Origin: Caloranaerobacter sp. TR13
GTDB taxonomy: Bacteria; Bacillota; Clostridia; Tissierellales; Thermohalobacteraceae
Assembly: GCF_001316435.1 (NCBI RefSeq)
Contig: NZ_JXLL01000003.1
Span: 186,001-250,000 of the forward strand
Length of the DNA stretch: 64,000 nucleotides
Reading direction: 5' to 3'
Part shown: positions 49,912-58,391 of the stretch, piece after piece
Layout: the number at the start of each line of letters is the position of its first letter
Numbering within the stretch: position 1 is the first letter of the stretch
Notes under the pieces: model-generated
What the model saw: only the letters and a program-made list of their open reading frames with translations
The model's database searches: none
Told to the model about the DNA's origin: nothing
Program-made: the position numbers and the translations under genes

Positions 49912-50457
49912 TTATTTATTTCTAATATTTATATCATATAAATTATTTCCTTTACTATCTATAGCAACTATAACTGGTAAATCCTCTACATAAAGTTTTC
50001 TAATAGCTTCTGTACCCAAATCTTCATAGGCTATAATTTCTGAGGATTTAATACAGTTTGAAATCAAAGCTCCTGCTCCTCCTATCGCAGCAAAGTACAC
50101 ACAATTATATTTTATTATTGAATCAATAACCTCTTTACTTCTATTCCCTTTTCCTATCATTCCTTTTAGTCCAGCTTTTAATAATATAGGAGTATAATCG
50201 TCCATTCTATAACTGGTAGTAGGACCTGCTGAACCTATTACATGACCTGGTTTTGGTGGACATGGTCCAACATAATAGATTATAGAATTATTTATATCAA
50301 AAGGTAAGCTTTCACTGTTTTTTAAACTATCTACCATTCTTTTATGTGCTGCATCTCTAGCAGTATAAATAGTACCTGTAATATATACTCTATCCCCAGC
50401 ATTTAACTTTTTTATAATATTATCATTTAATGGAGTAGTTATTTTTATTTCTTTCAA
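49912..50457 (-). CDS. Class I fumarate hydratase, beta subunit
   Basis: 181 residues. GDRVYITGTIYTARDAAHKRM, YYVGPCPPKPGHVIGSAGPTT-type segment, GMIGKGNRS and AAIGGAGALIS. Beta half of the Fe-S fumarase/tartrate-dehydratase family. Located after the alpha subunit and before malic enzyme. Confidence 0.94.
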   Translation of the reverse strand: MKEIKITTPLNDNIIKKLNAGDRVYITGTIYTARDAAHKRMVDSLKNSESLPFDINNSIIYYVGPCPPKPGHVIGSAGPTTSYRMDDYTPILLKAGLKGMIGKGNRSKEVIDSIIKYNCVYFAAIGGAGALISNCIKSSEIIAYEDLGTEAIRKLYVEDLPVIVAIDSKGNNLYDINIRNK

Positions 50458-50477
50458 TTAAATCCTCCTTCTTCTCT

Positions 50478-50518
50478 TCATAACCTTATCCTGTTCTCTG
50501 TCCTCTGTATCCTAACTT
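50478..50518. repeat. Short heptanucleotide-period tract between fumarase subunit genes
   Basis: CCTGTTCT CTGTCCT CTGTATC: units of seven in the 66-base gap. Confidence 0.5.
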
Positions 50519-50523
50519 TTATT

Positions 50524-51366
50524 TCATAGTTCTACTTCCATATGTCTTGCTGCATGACAGTTTATATTAACTGCAACAGGCAGTCCAGCGATATGAGTAG
50601 GAAAAACTTCTATATTTACAGATAAAGCTGTAACATCTCCTCCCAATCCCTGAGGTCCTATCCCCGTTTTATTAATCTCATCTAATAGTTCTTTTTCTAA
50701 CTTTTCAATATGCTTTATAGGATTAAATTCTCCAATTTTTCTAAATAAAGCTTTTTTAGCTAATATACACGCTTTTTCCATTGTCCCTCCAATACCTACA
50801 CCAACAACAATAGGAGGACAAGGATTAGCACCTGCATTTTTTACTACATCTAAAACAAATTTCTTAATACCTTCAATCCCATCTGATGGTTTTAACATTT
50901 TTAAGCCAGACATATTTTCACTTCCAAATCCCTTTGGTGCAAAACTTATTTTTAATCTATCTCCTTCGACTAAATCATAATGTATTATTGCAGGTGTATT
51001 GTCCATGGTATTTTCTCTTATTATTGGGTCATTAACTACTGATTTTCTTAAAAATCCTTCTTTATAACCACGTCTAACTCCTTCATTTATTGCTTCAGTT
51101 AAATTTCCACCTTCTATATATATATCCTGTCCTATTTCAACAAAAAAAACTGCCATTCCAGTATCCTGACACATTGGCATTTGTTTGTCTTTTGATATAT
51201 TTGCATTCCATATTAACTTATCCAAAATATCTTTTCCTATAGGGGATTGTTCTTTATCTTTGGCACTTTGTAGCTTTTTTAGTACATCTTCCCCTAATTC
51301 ATAATTAGCCTTTATACACATTTCTTTAACTTTGTCTATTATCTCACTTACATTTATCTTTCTCAT
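50524..51366 (-). CDS. Class I fumarate hydratase, alpha subunit
   Basis: 280 residues. Cluster Cys in QMPMCQDTGMAVFF, GANPCPPIVVGVGIGG and a later Cys in NCHAARH; IGPQGLGGDVTALSV. The three Cys hold the oxygen-sensitive [4Fe-4S] cluster. Fumarate versus tartrate specificity rests on context with malic enzyme. Confidence 0.94.
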   Translation of the reverse strand: MRKINVSEIIDKVKEMCIKANYELGEDVLKKLQSAKDKEQSPIGKDILDKLIWNANISKDKQMPMCQDTGMAVFFVEIGQDIYIEGGNLTEAINEGVRRGYKEGFLRKSVVNDPIIRENTMDNTPAIIHYDLVEGDRLKISFAPKGFGSENMSGLKMLKPSDGIEGIKKFVLDVVKNAGANPCPPIVVGVGIGGTMEKACILAKKALFRKIGEFNPIKHIEKLEKELLDEINKTGIGPQGLGGDVTALSVNIEVFPTHIAGLPVAVNINCHAARHMEVEL

Positions 51367-51446
51367 TTTAAGTCATCTCCAAAAATATTCTTATATCTAT
51401 TTTAATTAAAAAATAAGCTAATTTCAAATTTTACTTTTAAAATGCT

Positions 51447-51476
51447 AAAATCGCCATCTAAAAGATGACGATTTTT
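51447..51476. terminator. Hairpin terminator between fumA and the small membrane gene
   Basis: AAATCGCCATC-TAAAA-GATGACGATTT with one mismatch and flanking T run. Confidence 0.65.
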
Positions 51477-51548
51477 ATAATCCATAGGAAATTATGTTCC
51501 TTATTAAGTTGTGAATAATTCCAAATATAATTTCCGTATATGGATTTC

Positions 51549-51592
51549 AACAAAATCTTCCTAAATTTATTAAAGTCGAAGATTTTGTTATT
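51549..51592 (-). terminator. Terminator formed by an AACAAAATCTTCGA repeat and its inverse
   Basis: AACAAAATCTTC pairs with GAAGATTTTGTT around an AT-rich loop, overlapping the stop of the 51588 gene. Shares its first arm with the dispersed repeat copies at 12999, 14102 and 14747. Confidence 0.65.
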
Positions 51593-51782
51593 TGACAGCT
51601 CTAATATTATTTCTATTAAATCTAGAATGTCTATAATAATTATATGCATTCACACTATTATTTTTACTATAAGAACTATGATGCTTCTTACTTCTTCTAG
51701 CTACTTCTAAAACATCTCTTATTATATATGTTTGTAACATTACAAAAGGAATTAATAAAAGAATTAATAAGACTATTTTCAT
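51588..51782 (-). CDS. Small single-span membrane protein
   Basis: 64 residues. One N-terminal span (~2-20, VLLILLLIPFVMLQTYII), then a basic Ser/Asn/Tyr-rich tail. RBS GTGGTGA nine bases before ATG; terminator at 51549. No family recognised; the overlapping 63-residue ORF on the same strand is discarded. Confidence 0.5.
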   Translation of the reverse strand: MKIVLLILLLIPFVMLQTYIIRDVLEVARRSKKHHSSYSKNNSVNAYNYYRHSRFNRNNIRAVK

Positions 51783-51901
51783 TAATTTTCACCACGCTTT
51801 GGCATTTATTTACCAATTTCTTCACGTTTATTATTTTTGTTCCATTATATCATTTTTTTCTACTTTTTTCTATAGTAACGTCGAACTATAATTTTACATA
51901 A

Positions 51902-51946
51902 AAAACCTGTATCTAAGTTAAATAGCTTAGATACAGGTTTTTTGAT
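51902..51946 (-). terminator. Terminator of the first L25/CTC gene
   Basis: AAAACCTGTATCTAAG / CTTAGATACAGGTTTT, a 16-bp stem directly after the stop. Confidence 0.9.
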
Positions 51947-51949
51947 GAT

Positions 51950-52546
51950 TTATACTAAGTTTATTTCATCTTCATTTTCAGCTTCTTCACCATCTTCATT
52001 CTTCATAGATGCAAGTGATACTATTACTTCATTTTTATCGTTTAAAACACTTATTTCTTCTCCAAATTCTACATCGGATACTCTTAATGAACGACCAGTC
52101 AAAAGATTAGATATATCAACTGTAATATTCTTTGGTACTTGTGTAGGCAAACATTCTATTTCTATATTTTTTAATTGCTGCTGTACAACTCCAATATTTT
52201 TTACATATTCCTTGCCTTTTAACACAATAGGTACTGTAACATGAATTTTTTCTGTTTCATAAGTCTTTTGCAAATCAATATGAATTATATTGCCTTTAAT
52301 TGGATCTCTTTGTATTTCTTTTATCATTACTGGAAAAGTATTTCCTTCTACTTCAACATTAATTAATGCATTTTCTCCATATTCCTTAATTATTTTGTTA
52401 AGCTCCAAAGCATCAAATTGGACACTATAACCTGAAAAATGATGTCCATATATAACACCTGGTACCTGTCCTCTACTTCTAATTCTATGACATGCTTTAC
52501 TGCCTATTTCATTTCTTAAATTACAGTTTATATGTACATCGGCCAT
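51950..52546 (-). CDS. 50S ribosomal protein L25/general stress protein CTC, copy 1
   Basis: 198 residues. N-terminal L25 domain (~5-90: CHRIRSRGQVPGVIYGHHFSG, QRDPIKGNIIHIDLQ) and C-terminal TL5/CTC beta domain (~95-185: NIEIECLPTQVPKNITVDIS). Binds 5S rRNA. Acidic tail. A paralogue lies 320 bases upstream on the same strand; each has its own RBS and terminator. Confidence 0.93.
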   Translation of the reverse strand: MADVHINCNLRNEIGSKACHRIRSRGQVPGVIYGHHFSGYSVQFDALELNKIIKEYGENALINVEVEGNTFPVMIKEIQRDPIKGNIIHIDLQKTYETEKIHVTVPIVLKGKEYVKNIGVVQQQLKNIEIECLPTQVPKNITVDISNLLTGRSLRVSDVEFGEEISVLNDKNEVIVSLASMKNEDGEEAENEDEINLV

Positions 52547-52617
52547 AATTTCCCCTCCTTAATTTTTCTCTCTACTCATTATTTCCAATACTATTTTCTT
52601 TTAAACATGGAAGTCTT

Positions 52618-52660
52618 TTTCAGTTGACAGAGTACAGAGGACAGTGAACAGAAATGCAAA
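52618..52660. repeat. Heptanucleotide-period tract
   Basis: TTGACAG AGTACAG, AGGACAG TGAACAG, AAATGC. Confidence 0.65.
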
Positions 52661-52699
52661 ATTAGTACAACAGCAAAACTTAATCTATCAAAAAAAAGA

Positions 52700-52866
52700 A
52701 AAAGCGATCAAAGATCACTTTCAGGGTGTAAACTAAATAAATACTAGGATTTTTCGAAACTATAAGTCTATGTTTTCTCTGAAGATTTGTCTATGAACGC
52801 TATTTTTTCAATTCATTAAATAATATAACTTTGTCAACAAGCTCAAAGCGGCCAAAGGCCGCTTTA
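52700..52866 (-). repeat. Hairpin-bracketed repeat element (copy related to 31416-31713)
   Basis: AAAGCGGCC-AAA-GGCCGCTTT (52847-52865) terminates the second L25 gene. Then TTGTTGACAAAGTTATATTA and AATGAATTGAAAAAATAGCG (minus strand) lead to a second hairpin, AAGTGATC-TTT-GATCGCTT plus T run (52697-52720). Hairpin, ~120-base core, hairpin: the same layout as at 31416. Confidence 0.55.
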
Positions 52867-52869
52867 AGT

Positions 52870-53490
52870 TTATCTATCTAATATACTCTTATCACTTTCA
52901 TAAATAGGTACATTCTTATCGTCTTCAAGCTCTTCATACTTACTATTTGCAGTTAATGATGCTATAACTTCATTTTCATCATGTAATATTTCTATATTAT
53001 CTCCTAACTTCAAGTCCCCCACTGTAATAGAATCACCAAATTTTAGATTAGATACATCAACTTCTACAGTAGTTGGTATGTATTTTGGTAAACATCTTAT
53101 TTCTAATTCCATTATCTGTTGCTGAATAATAGTTGTAGAACTCTCTACTTTCCCTTTTCCAGATAAAACTACAGGAACAAAAACTTTAATTTCTTCATCT
53201 TCAGAAAGTTGTTGAAAGTCTATATGTAATAAATTATCTTTAATAATATCCTTTTGTACTTCTTTAATTATAGCTGGAATCACTTCTCCGTTTAAGCTCA
53301 AGTTTACTGTAGAACCTGAACCGAATCTTTTTAAAACTTTTAATGTTTCAACTTCATTTAGTTTAATGCTTTTGGTCTCTTTATTATGACCATAAATTAC
53401 TCCTGGTATAAAACCATCTTTTCTTAATTTAATAGAGTACCTCCTGCCACCTTCATACCTCAATTCTACATTCAATTTTGGTGCAGCCAT
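52870..53490 (-). CDS. 50S ribosomal protein L25/general stress protein CTC, copy 2
   Basis: 206 residues, same two-domain layout: SIKLRKDGFIPGVIYGHNKE, QKDIIKDNLLHIDFQQL, ELEIRCLPKYIPTTVEVDVS. Clearly homologous to copy 1 but diverged. An extra C-terminal tail (NVPIYESDKSILDR). It lies after the por operon terminator. Confidence 0.93.
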   Translation of the reverse strand: MAAPKLNVELRYEGGRRYSIKLRKDGFIPGVIYGHNKETKSIKLNEVETLKVLKRFGSGSTVNLSLNGEVIPAIIKEVQKDIIKDNLLHIDFQQLSEDEEIKVFVPVVLSGKGKVESSTTIIQQQIMELEIRCLPKYIPTTVEVDVSNLKFGDSITVGDLKLGDNIEILHDENEVIASLTANSKYEELEDDKNVPIYESDKSILDR

Positions 53491-53577
53491 AGTATATCCC
53501 CCTTTTATATTTTTTCTTTAATAATATTAAATCAAAAAATTCAGAATAATTCAAATATTTAAAAAGGTTTTTTTGTA

Positions 53578-53618
53578 GATAAAAAGCCCTAACCTTTAAT
53601 AGGTTAGGGCTTTTTTTA
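53578..53618 (-). terminator. Terminator of the por operon
   Basis: AAAGCCCTAACC-TATTAAA-GGTTAGGGCTTT directly after porB. Confidence 0.9.
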
Positions 53619-54560
53619 TTATTCTCCACATTTTTCAAGGAGCATTTCCCATCTTCTGTCAATTTCTTTTTGAAGTTCTTCAATTAAATGTTGATTTTCT
53701 GGTTTGAATAAGTGTTTAAATCTTCCTTGTGGTCTTAAGAAGTCTTCTATCGGAAGTTTCTTCTTAGGCTTGTATGTTAATCTCCACTCACCATTTTCTA
53801 CTTCATATAATGGCCAGTAGCAAGTATCTATAGCTAACTTAACTATTTCCATTAATTTTGGAGTATCATATCTCCATCCACGAGGACATGGAGTAAATAC
53901 ATTTAAGAAAGCTGGTCCTTCAGTATATATAGCTTTTTCAGCTTTTTGATGTATATCACTGAAGTTACCAAATGGTGCAGTTTGCGCAACATATGGTATA
54001 TGATGTGCTGCCATAACTTGAGTCAAATCTTTTCTAAACTGTTGCTTACCTGGAACAACTTTTCCTGCTGGAGAAGTTGTTGTATTTGCATATTTTGGAG
54101 TAGCTGATGATCTTTGGATACCAGTATTCATATAAGCACCATTGTCATAGCAAACATATACCATGTCATGTCCTCTTTCCATTGCTCCTGACAATGATTG
54201 AAGACCTATATCGTAAGTACCACCGTCTCCACCAAAAGCTATAAACTTATAAGTATCGTTTATTTTTCCTTTTTTCTTTAAAACTGTATAAGCAGCTTCA
54301 ACACCACTTATAGTAGCTCCTGCATTTTCAAATGCGTTATGAATAAATGAATCTTTCCAAGCTGTATATGGATACAAGAAACTTGAAACCTCTAAACAAC
54401 CAGTAGCAGCACCTATAACTGCTTTATCTTCTGGTTTTAATGCTCTTAAAACAGCACGAACAGTTACAGAAGCACCACATCCAGCACATAATCTATGACC
54501 ACCTGTAAATCTTTCAGGTCTCTTTGCAGCTTCTCTTAAATTTAAAGCCATTCGGTACAC
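53619..54560 (-). CDS. porB: Pyruvate (2-oxoacid):ferredoxin oxidoreductase, beta subunit
   Basis: 313 residues. TPP-binding subunit: GHRLCAGCGASVTVRAV, GAATGCLEVSSFLYP, GGDGGTYDIGLQSLSG and YDNGAYMNTGIQRS. Cys pairs ligate the proximal [4Fe-4S] cluster. Last gene of porCDAB, three bases after porA. Oxidises pyruvate to acetyl-CoA with ferredoxin reduction. Confidence 0.95.
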   Translation of the reverse strand: MYRMALNLREAAKRPERFTGGHRLCAGCGASVTVRAVLRALKPEDKAVIGAATGCLEVSSFLYPYTAWKDSFIHNAFENAGATISGVEAAYTVLKKKGKINDTYKFIAFGGDGGTYDIGLQSLSGAMERGHDMVYVCYDNGAYMNTGIQRSSATPKYANTTTSPAGKVVPGKQQFRKDLTQVMAAHHIPYVAQTAPFGNFSDIHQKAEKAIYTEGPAFLNVFTPCPRGWRYDTPKLMEIVKLAIDTCYWPLYEVENGEWRLTYKPKKKLPIEDFLRPQGRFKHLFKPENQHLIEELQKEIDRRWEMLLEKCGE

Positions 54561-54563
54561 CTC

Positions 54564-55748
54564 CTATTCTCTTACACCTAAGTAGTTGTAAACTGACTTA
54601 ACTTCTCCTGTTTCAACTATTTCAAGTAAGTCATTGTATACCTTCATAATATCATTAGTTCTTACGTCTCTACCACCTAAACCATAAATATAGTTTATTA
54701 CAACTGGCTTAGTTTCAGCATCATATAATGCTGCTCTAGTTTCAACAAATACTGGACCACCAGCAGCTGAGAAACTATCTGCTTTATCCATTACAGCTAT
54801 AGCTTTAACATGTTTTAATGCATCTCTTAATTCTTCAACAGGGAATGGTCTAAATACTCTTATCTTAATTAATCCAGCTTTTACACCTTTTTCTCTTAAC
54901 TCATCAACCACTTCCTTAGCTGTTCCTGCAGTTGAGTTAAGTACAACAATAGCAACCTCTGCATCTTCCATTTTATACTCTTCAAATAAACCGTATTTTC
55001 TTCCTGTTAAAGCTTCAAATTCTTTAGCTATTTCTAAAATAACTTTCTTAGCATTCTTCATAGCTTCAGCTTGTTGACGTTTATGTTCAAAATAATGTGG
55101 TGGTAAATCCAATGGTCCCATAGCAACTGGTTGCTCTGGATTTAATAATGTATCTAAACCTGGATCGTATTCACCAACAAACTCTTTAACCTTTTCAGTT
55201 TCTAATAATTCTATATTTTCAACTGAATGGCTAACTATAAATCCATCTAAACATACCATTACAGGCAGTCTAACATCTTTATGCTCTGCTATTCTAATAG
55301 CTTGAATTATATTATCATATGCTTCTTGATTATCTTCTGAATATAATTGTATCCAACCTGAATCTCTAGCTCCCATAGAATCACTATGGTCATTGTGGAT
55401 ATTGATTGGACCTGATAATGCTCTGTTTATAACAGGCATAACTATTGGTAATCTTGATGAAGCAGCTATATATAATATCTCCCACATTAAAGCAAGACCA
55501 TTAGCTGATGTAGCAGTCATAACCCTTGCACCTGCAGCTGATGCACCAACGCAAGCACTCATAGCACTGTGCTCACTTTCAACAGCAACGAACTCTGTAT
55601 CAACTGAACCATTAGCAACAAATTGTGAGAAATACTGTGGTACTTCAGTTGATGGAGTAATAGGGAAAGCTGCAACAACATCAGGATTTATTTGTTTCAT
55701 AGCAGTTGCAACTGCTTCGTTACCACTTAATCTTTCTCTTATAGCCAT
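54564..55748 (-). CDS. porA: Pyruvate (2-oxoacid):ferredoxin oxidoreductase, alpha subunit
   Basis: 394 residues. GNEAVATAMKQINPDVVAAF, FPITPSTEVPQYFSQFVANG, TATSANGLALMWEILYIAAS, VKAGLIKIRVFRPFP. Pyruvate specificity rather than other 2-oxoacids is suggested by the PorA-type sequence and separate delta subunit. Confidence 0.95.
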   Translation of the reverse strand: MAIRERLSGNEAVATAMKQINPDVVAAFPITPSTEVPQYFSQFVANGSVDTEFVAVESEHSAMSACVGASAAGARVMTATSANGLALMWEILYIAASSRLPIVMPVINRALSGPINIHNDHSDSMGARDSGWIQLYSEDNQEAYDNIIQAIRIAEHKDVRLPVMVCLDGFIVSHSVENIELLETEKVKEFVGEYDPGLDTLLNPEQPVAMGPLDLPPHYFEHKRQQAEAMKNAKKVILEIAKEFEALTGRKYGLFEEYKMEDAEVAIVVLNSTAGTAKEVVDELREKGVKAGLIKIRVFRPFPVEELRDALKHVKAIAVMDKADSFSAAGGPVFVETRAALYDAETKPVVINYIYGLGGRDVRTNDIMKVYNDLLEIVETGEVKSVYNYLGVRE

Positions 55749-55766
55749 TTGTTTCCCTCCTTACAA

Positions 55767-56072
55767 CTAATCTTCTTTAACAAAGTCAAATACTTTAAAT
55801 GGACATGCCTCTACACATACCCCACAGCCTTTACAATGGTCATAGTCAATTCCTACTACTTTTCCGTCTTCAAGTAATATTGATGAGTCAGGGCATACTG
55901 GGAAGCATAATAAACACTGTTTACATTTCTCACTATTCCAGATAGGTCTCATTGATCTCCATTCGCCAGTTTTATAATTATGCGCATTACCAGCTTCATA
56001 GATGATTCCACCTGGAGTTATTTCTTTCCAAGTCGTTTCAGTAGTTATTGTAACCTTTTTATTATCTTTCAT
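55767..56072 (-). CDS. porD: Pyruvate:ferredoxin oxidoreductase, delta (ferredoxin-like) subunit
   Basis: 101 residues with two [4Fe-4S] motifs: KCKQCLLCFPVCPDS and HCKGCGVCVEACPFK. Relays electrons to ferredoxin. Overlaps porC by 11 bases. Confidence 0.96.
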   Translation of the reverse strand: MKDNKKVTITTETTWKEITPGGIIYEAGNAHNYKTGEWRSMRPIWNSEKCKQCLLCFPVCPDSSILLEDGKVVGIDYDHCKGCGVCVEACPFKVFDFVKED

Positions 56073-56649
56073 CGCCCTTAACCTCCTTCAAGGCTCTCTT
56101 GATAGCTTCCATATTTCCTTCGATAACCTCTGGCTTTGTAGCAAACTTATGAGCAAAAGATTCTTCCATAGCTTTTAAGAATACTTCTTCTTCCATTATG
56201 TTAGCAACTTTAACTATAGCTCCTAACATTGGAGTATTTGGGAAGTATTTTCCTAATGCTTCAATTGAAATTTTTCTTGCATCAATAGTGTAAACTCTTC
56301 CTTCATATCCTTTTAAAAGCGGTCTTAATTCTTCTGGGCTCTTTTCTGAGTTAATTACAATAGCGCCCTCTTTTTTCAATCCAGCCGTTACATCTACGTC
56401 TTTAAGTAAAGTCTCATCAACAACTACTACATAGTCTGGTTCATAAATATTACTATGTATTCTTATTTTGCTATCACTAATTCTGTTATAAGCTGTAATT
56501 GGTGCTCCCATTCTTTCTGGACCATACTCAGGGAATCCTTGAATAAATTTACCTGTAGCAAATGCAGCTTCAGCTAATAATAATGAAGCAGTTTTTGCAC
56601 CTTGACCACCACGGCCATGCCAACGAATTTCAACCATTTTGTTTGCCAT
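56062..56649 (-). CDS. porC: Pyruvate:ferredoxin oxidoreductase, gamma subunit
   Basis: 195 residues. VEIRWHGRGGQGAKTASLLL, GFPEYGPERMGAPITAYNRI. ATG at 56649 has AAAGGAGG nearby; an in-frame start at 56676 would place that RBS inside the gene. First gene of the operon. Confidence 0.95.
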   Translation of the reverse strand: MANKMVEIRWHGRGGQGAKTASLLLAEAAFATGKFIQGFPEYGPERMGAPITAYNRISDSKIRIHSNIYEPDYVVVVDETLLKDVDVTAGLKKEGAIVINSEKSPEELRPLLKGYEGRVYTIDARKISIEALGKYFPNTPMLGAIVKVANIMEEEVFLKAMEESFAHKFATKPEVIEGNMEAIKRALKEVKGDER

Positions 56650-56689
56650 CAATTTTCCTCCTTTCATATTAACCATTAAAATAATTTAA

Positions 56690-56920
56690 TTTTGTGTTCT
56701 TATAAATACACAGAATATTTCTATATATTAGCTTTAATTCCTTCAATAAATATAAAGGAATTATTAACTTATGGAAATAAAATTAATTGTTATACAACAG
56801 TGGTTTTTTATTGTATCTGTTGTAGTACAATATTATATTTTTCATATAACAGGTCATTAATAATACTGGAAATCTTAGTTTTAAATATATAACAGTTTGC
56901 ATTTTTTAGTATAACAGATA
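56690..56920. promoter_or_regulatory. por upstream region with repeated ATAACAG words and a Rex-like palindrome
   Basis: ATAACAG or ACAACAG occurs at 56794, 56846, 56889 and 56911, and its inverse CTGTTGT at 56817. TGTGTTCTTATAAATACACA (56693-56712) is an inverted repeat like a Rex site. Together they suggest a controlled promoter for the main pyruvate-oxidising enzyme. No ORF of note in this ~430-base gap. Confidence 0.45.
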
Positions 56921-56995
56921 AATATAAATTGTTCAATAGATACAATATGATATAAGACAAATTTATCGAATTTTTATTTTTTTCTAATAAGAAGT

Positions 56996-57040
56996 TGTTA
57001 GTCGATAGTCAATAGTTGCTAGTCATTAGTTTATAGTTAA
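56996..57040. repeat. Heptanucleotide-period tract (ATAGTTN type)
   Basis: GTTAGTC GATAGTC, AATAGTT GCTAGTC, ATTAGTT TATAGTT. Confidence 0.75.
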
Positions 57041-57041
57041 A

Positions 57042-57071
57042 GAAAAAAGAGGGAAAACATTCCCTCTCTTA
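57042..57071 (-). terminator. Terminator of bofA
   Basis: AGAGGGA-ATGT-TTTCCCTCT followed by T run on the minus strand. Confidence 0.75.
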
Positions 57072-57086
57072 TTCTACCACTTTCAT

Positions 57087-57359
57087 TTACAAAATATAAT
57101 TTATTATTATTAACAAAATCACTCCTGGTATCCCTAAAAATCCTGCAATGATTATCGTTATAATATTAATCCCTATCTTTATTCCAATAAACTTACCGAA
57201 AAAATTTACTGACAAAAGTAATACTAAACCTATTATTCCATTAATTATTAATTTTAAAATTAATTTTAACGGTTTTAAAAGAATTGTTACAACAATTAAT
57301 ATTACGGCTAATGCCACTATATAAGATAAAGCTACCCCCACCTCTAAACCCAAGCCCAT
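57087..57359 (-). CDS. bofA: Pro-sigma-K processing inhibitor BofA
   Basis: 90 residues, very hydrophobic with three likely spans. LKPLKLILKLIINGIIGLVL and ITIIIAGFLGIPGVILLIII match BofA. It inhibits SpoIVFB during sporulation. Order recR-yaaL-bofA as in B. subtilis. Confidence 0.9.
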   Translation of the reverse strand: MGLGLEVGVALSYIVALAVILIVVTILLKPLKLILKLIINGIIGLVLLLSVNFFGKFIGIKIGINIITIIIAGFLGIPGVILLIIINYIL

Positions 57360-57428
57360 TTATTCCACGCTCCTAAAATATTTTCTTATTTAAGTATATA
57401 AGTAAAAATAAAATAATATTACAAGCCT

Positions 57429-57713
57429 TTATACAGATGCTTTTATTCCTTTTTTTCTAGCTTCTTTTAAAAGGTAGATATATTTTGTTTTTGCAGCCTC
57501 CATATTATAGATAGCAAAATCTATTAAATCGGGATCTGTTACATTTTGAAAATAATTTTCTGCTTCTTTCCATTCAAAATGTGCCATTTTTAAGGCTTTA
57601 AAAAATTCCTCTTCATTGCTTTTATGGTGAATCAACTTGTCCTTCATATTAACTAATAAGTTATTTACATTCAAAAGTGTTTTCACTTTATTTTGCGAAA
57701 ACATATTTGACAT
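57429..57713 (-). CDS. yaaL: YaaL-family protein (DUF2508)
   Basis: 94 residues, helical: EEFFKALKMAHFEWKEAENY, DPDLIDFAIYNMEAAKTKYI. Function unknown. Its GGGGGG ribosome-binding site is paired in a 12-bp hairpin with DNA at the end of recR. Confidence 0.85.
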   Translation of the reverse strand: MSNMFSQNKVKTLLNVNNLLVNMKDKLIHHKSNEEEFFKALKMAHFEWKEAENYFQNVTDPDLIDFAIYNMEAAKTKYIYLLKEARKKGIKASV

Positions 57714-57719
57714 ATTAAT

Positions 57720-57770
57720 AACCCCCCAAAATAATTTTTATCTTAATTATTTACATTTTTTTGGAGGGTT
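57720..57770 (-). promoter_or_regulatory. 12-bp hairpin masking the yaaL ribosome-binding site
   Basis: Minus strand AACCCTCCAAAA (57770-57759) pairs with TTTTGGGGGGTT (57731-57720), one G-U pair. The second arm is the yaaL Shine-Dalgarno. The loop is AT-rich. Confidence 0.65.
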
Positions 57771-57778
57771 ATACATAA

Positions 57779-58378
57779 TTATATTTCTCTTCTTCCTTCT
57801 AAAGCCTTTGATAGTGTAACTTCATCTGCATATTCTAAATCTCCTCCCACTGGTATTCCGTGGGCTATTCTAGTGGTTTTTATCCCCATTGGTTTTATAA
57901 GCTTAGATATATACATTGCTGTAGCTTCACCTTCAATAGTAGGATTTGTAGCTAAAATCACTTCTTTTACTGGACTATTTTTTATTCTAATTAGTAATTC
58001 TCTGATTCTAATGTCCTCTGGTCCAATACCTTCCATAGGTGAAATACTGCCATGAAGTACATGATAAAGTCCCTTAAATTCTTTAGTTCTCTCCATTGCA
58101 ACTATATCTTTAGGGTCTTCAACTACACATATTAACGTTTCATCTCTTCTTTTATTGCTGCAAATTAGACAAGGATCTCTATCTGTTAAATTGCCACATA
58201 CACTACAATATTTAATATCCCTTTTTGCATTAACTATTGCATTTGCAAGATTCATGGCTTCTTCTTTTTTCATATTAAGTACATAAAATGTTAATCGTTG
58301 AGCCGTTTTTTTACCTATACCAGGCAATTTCGAAAATTCTTCTATCAATTTTGCAATTGGTTTAGGAAAGTATTCCAT
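57779..58378 (-). CDS. recR: Recombination protein RecR
   Basis: 199 residues. [18 protein letters not shown] helix-hairpin-helix, zinc finger [54 protein letters not shown]. Loads RecA with RecF/RecO. Confidence 0.97.
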   Translation of the reverse strand: MEYFPKPIAKLIEEFSKLPGIGKKTAQRLTFYVLNMKKEEAMNLANAIVNAKRDIKYCSVCGNLTDRDPCLICSNKRRDETLICVVEDPKDIVAMERTKEFKGLYHVLHGSISPMEGIGPEDIRIRELLIRIKNSPVKEVILATNPTIEGEATAMYISKLIKPMGIKTTRIAHGIPVGGDLEYADEVTLSKALEGRREI

Positions 58379-58391
58379 CTATATCACCTTC

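Noticed and set aside
51458-51649. 63-residue minus-strand ORF
   Set aside because: It overlaps the 51588 gene and a terminator and has no RBS.
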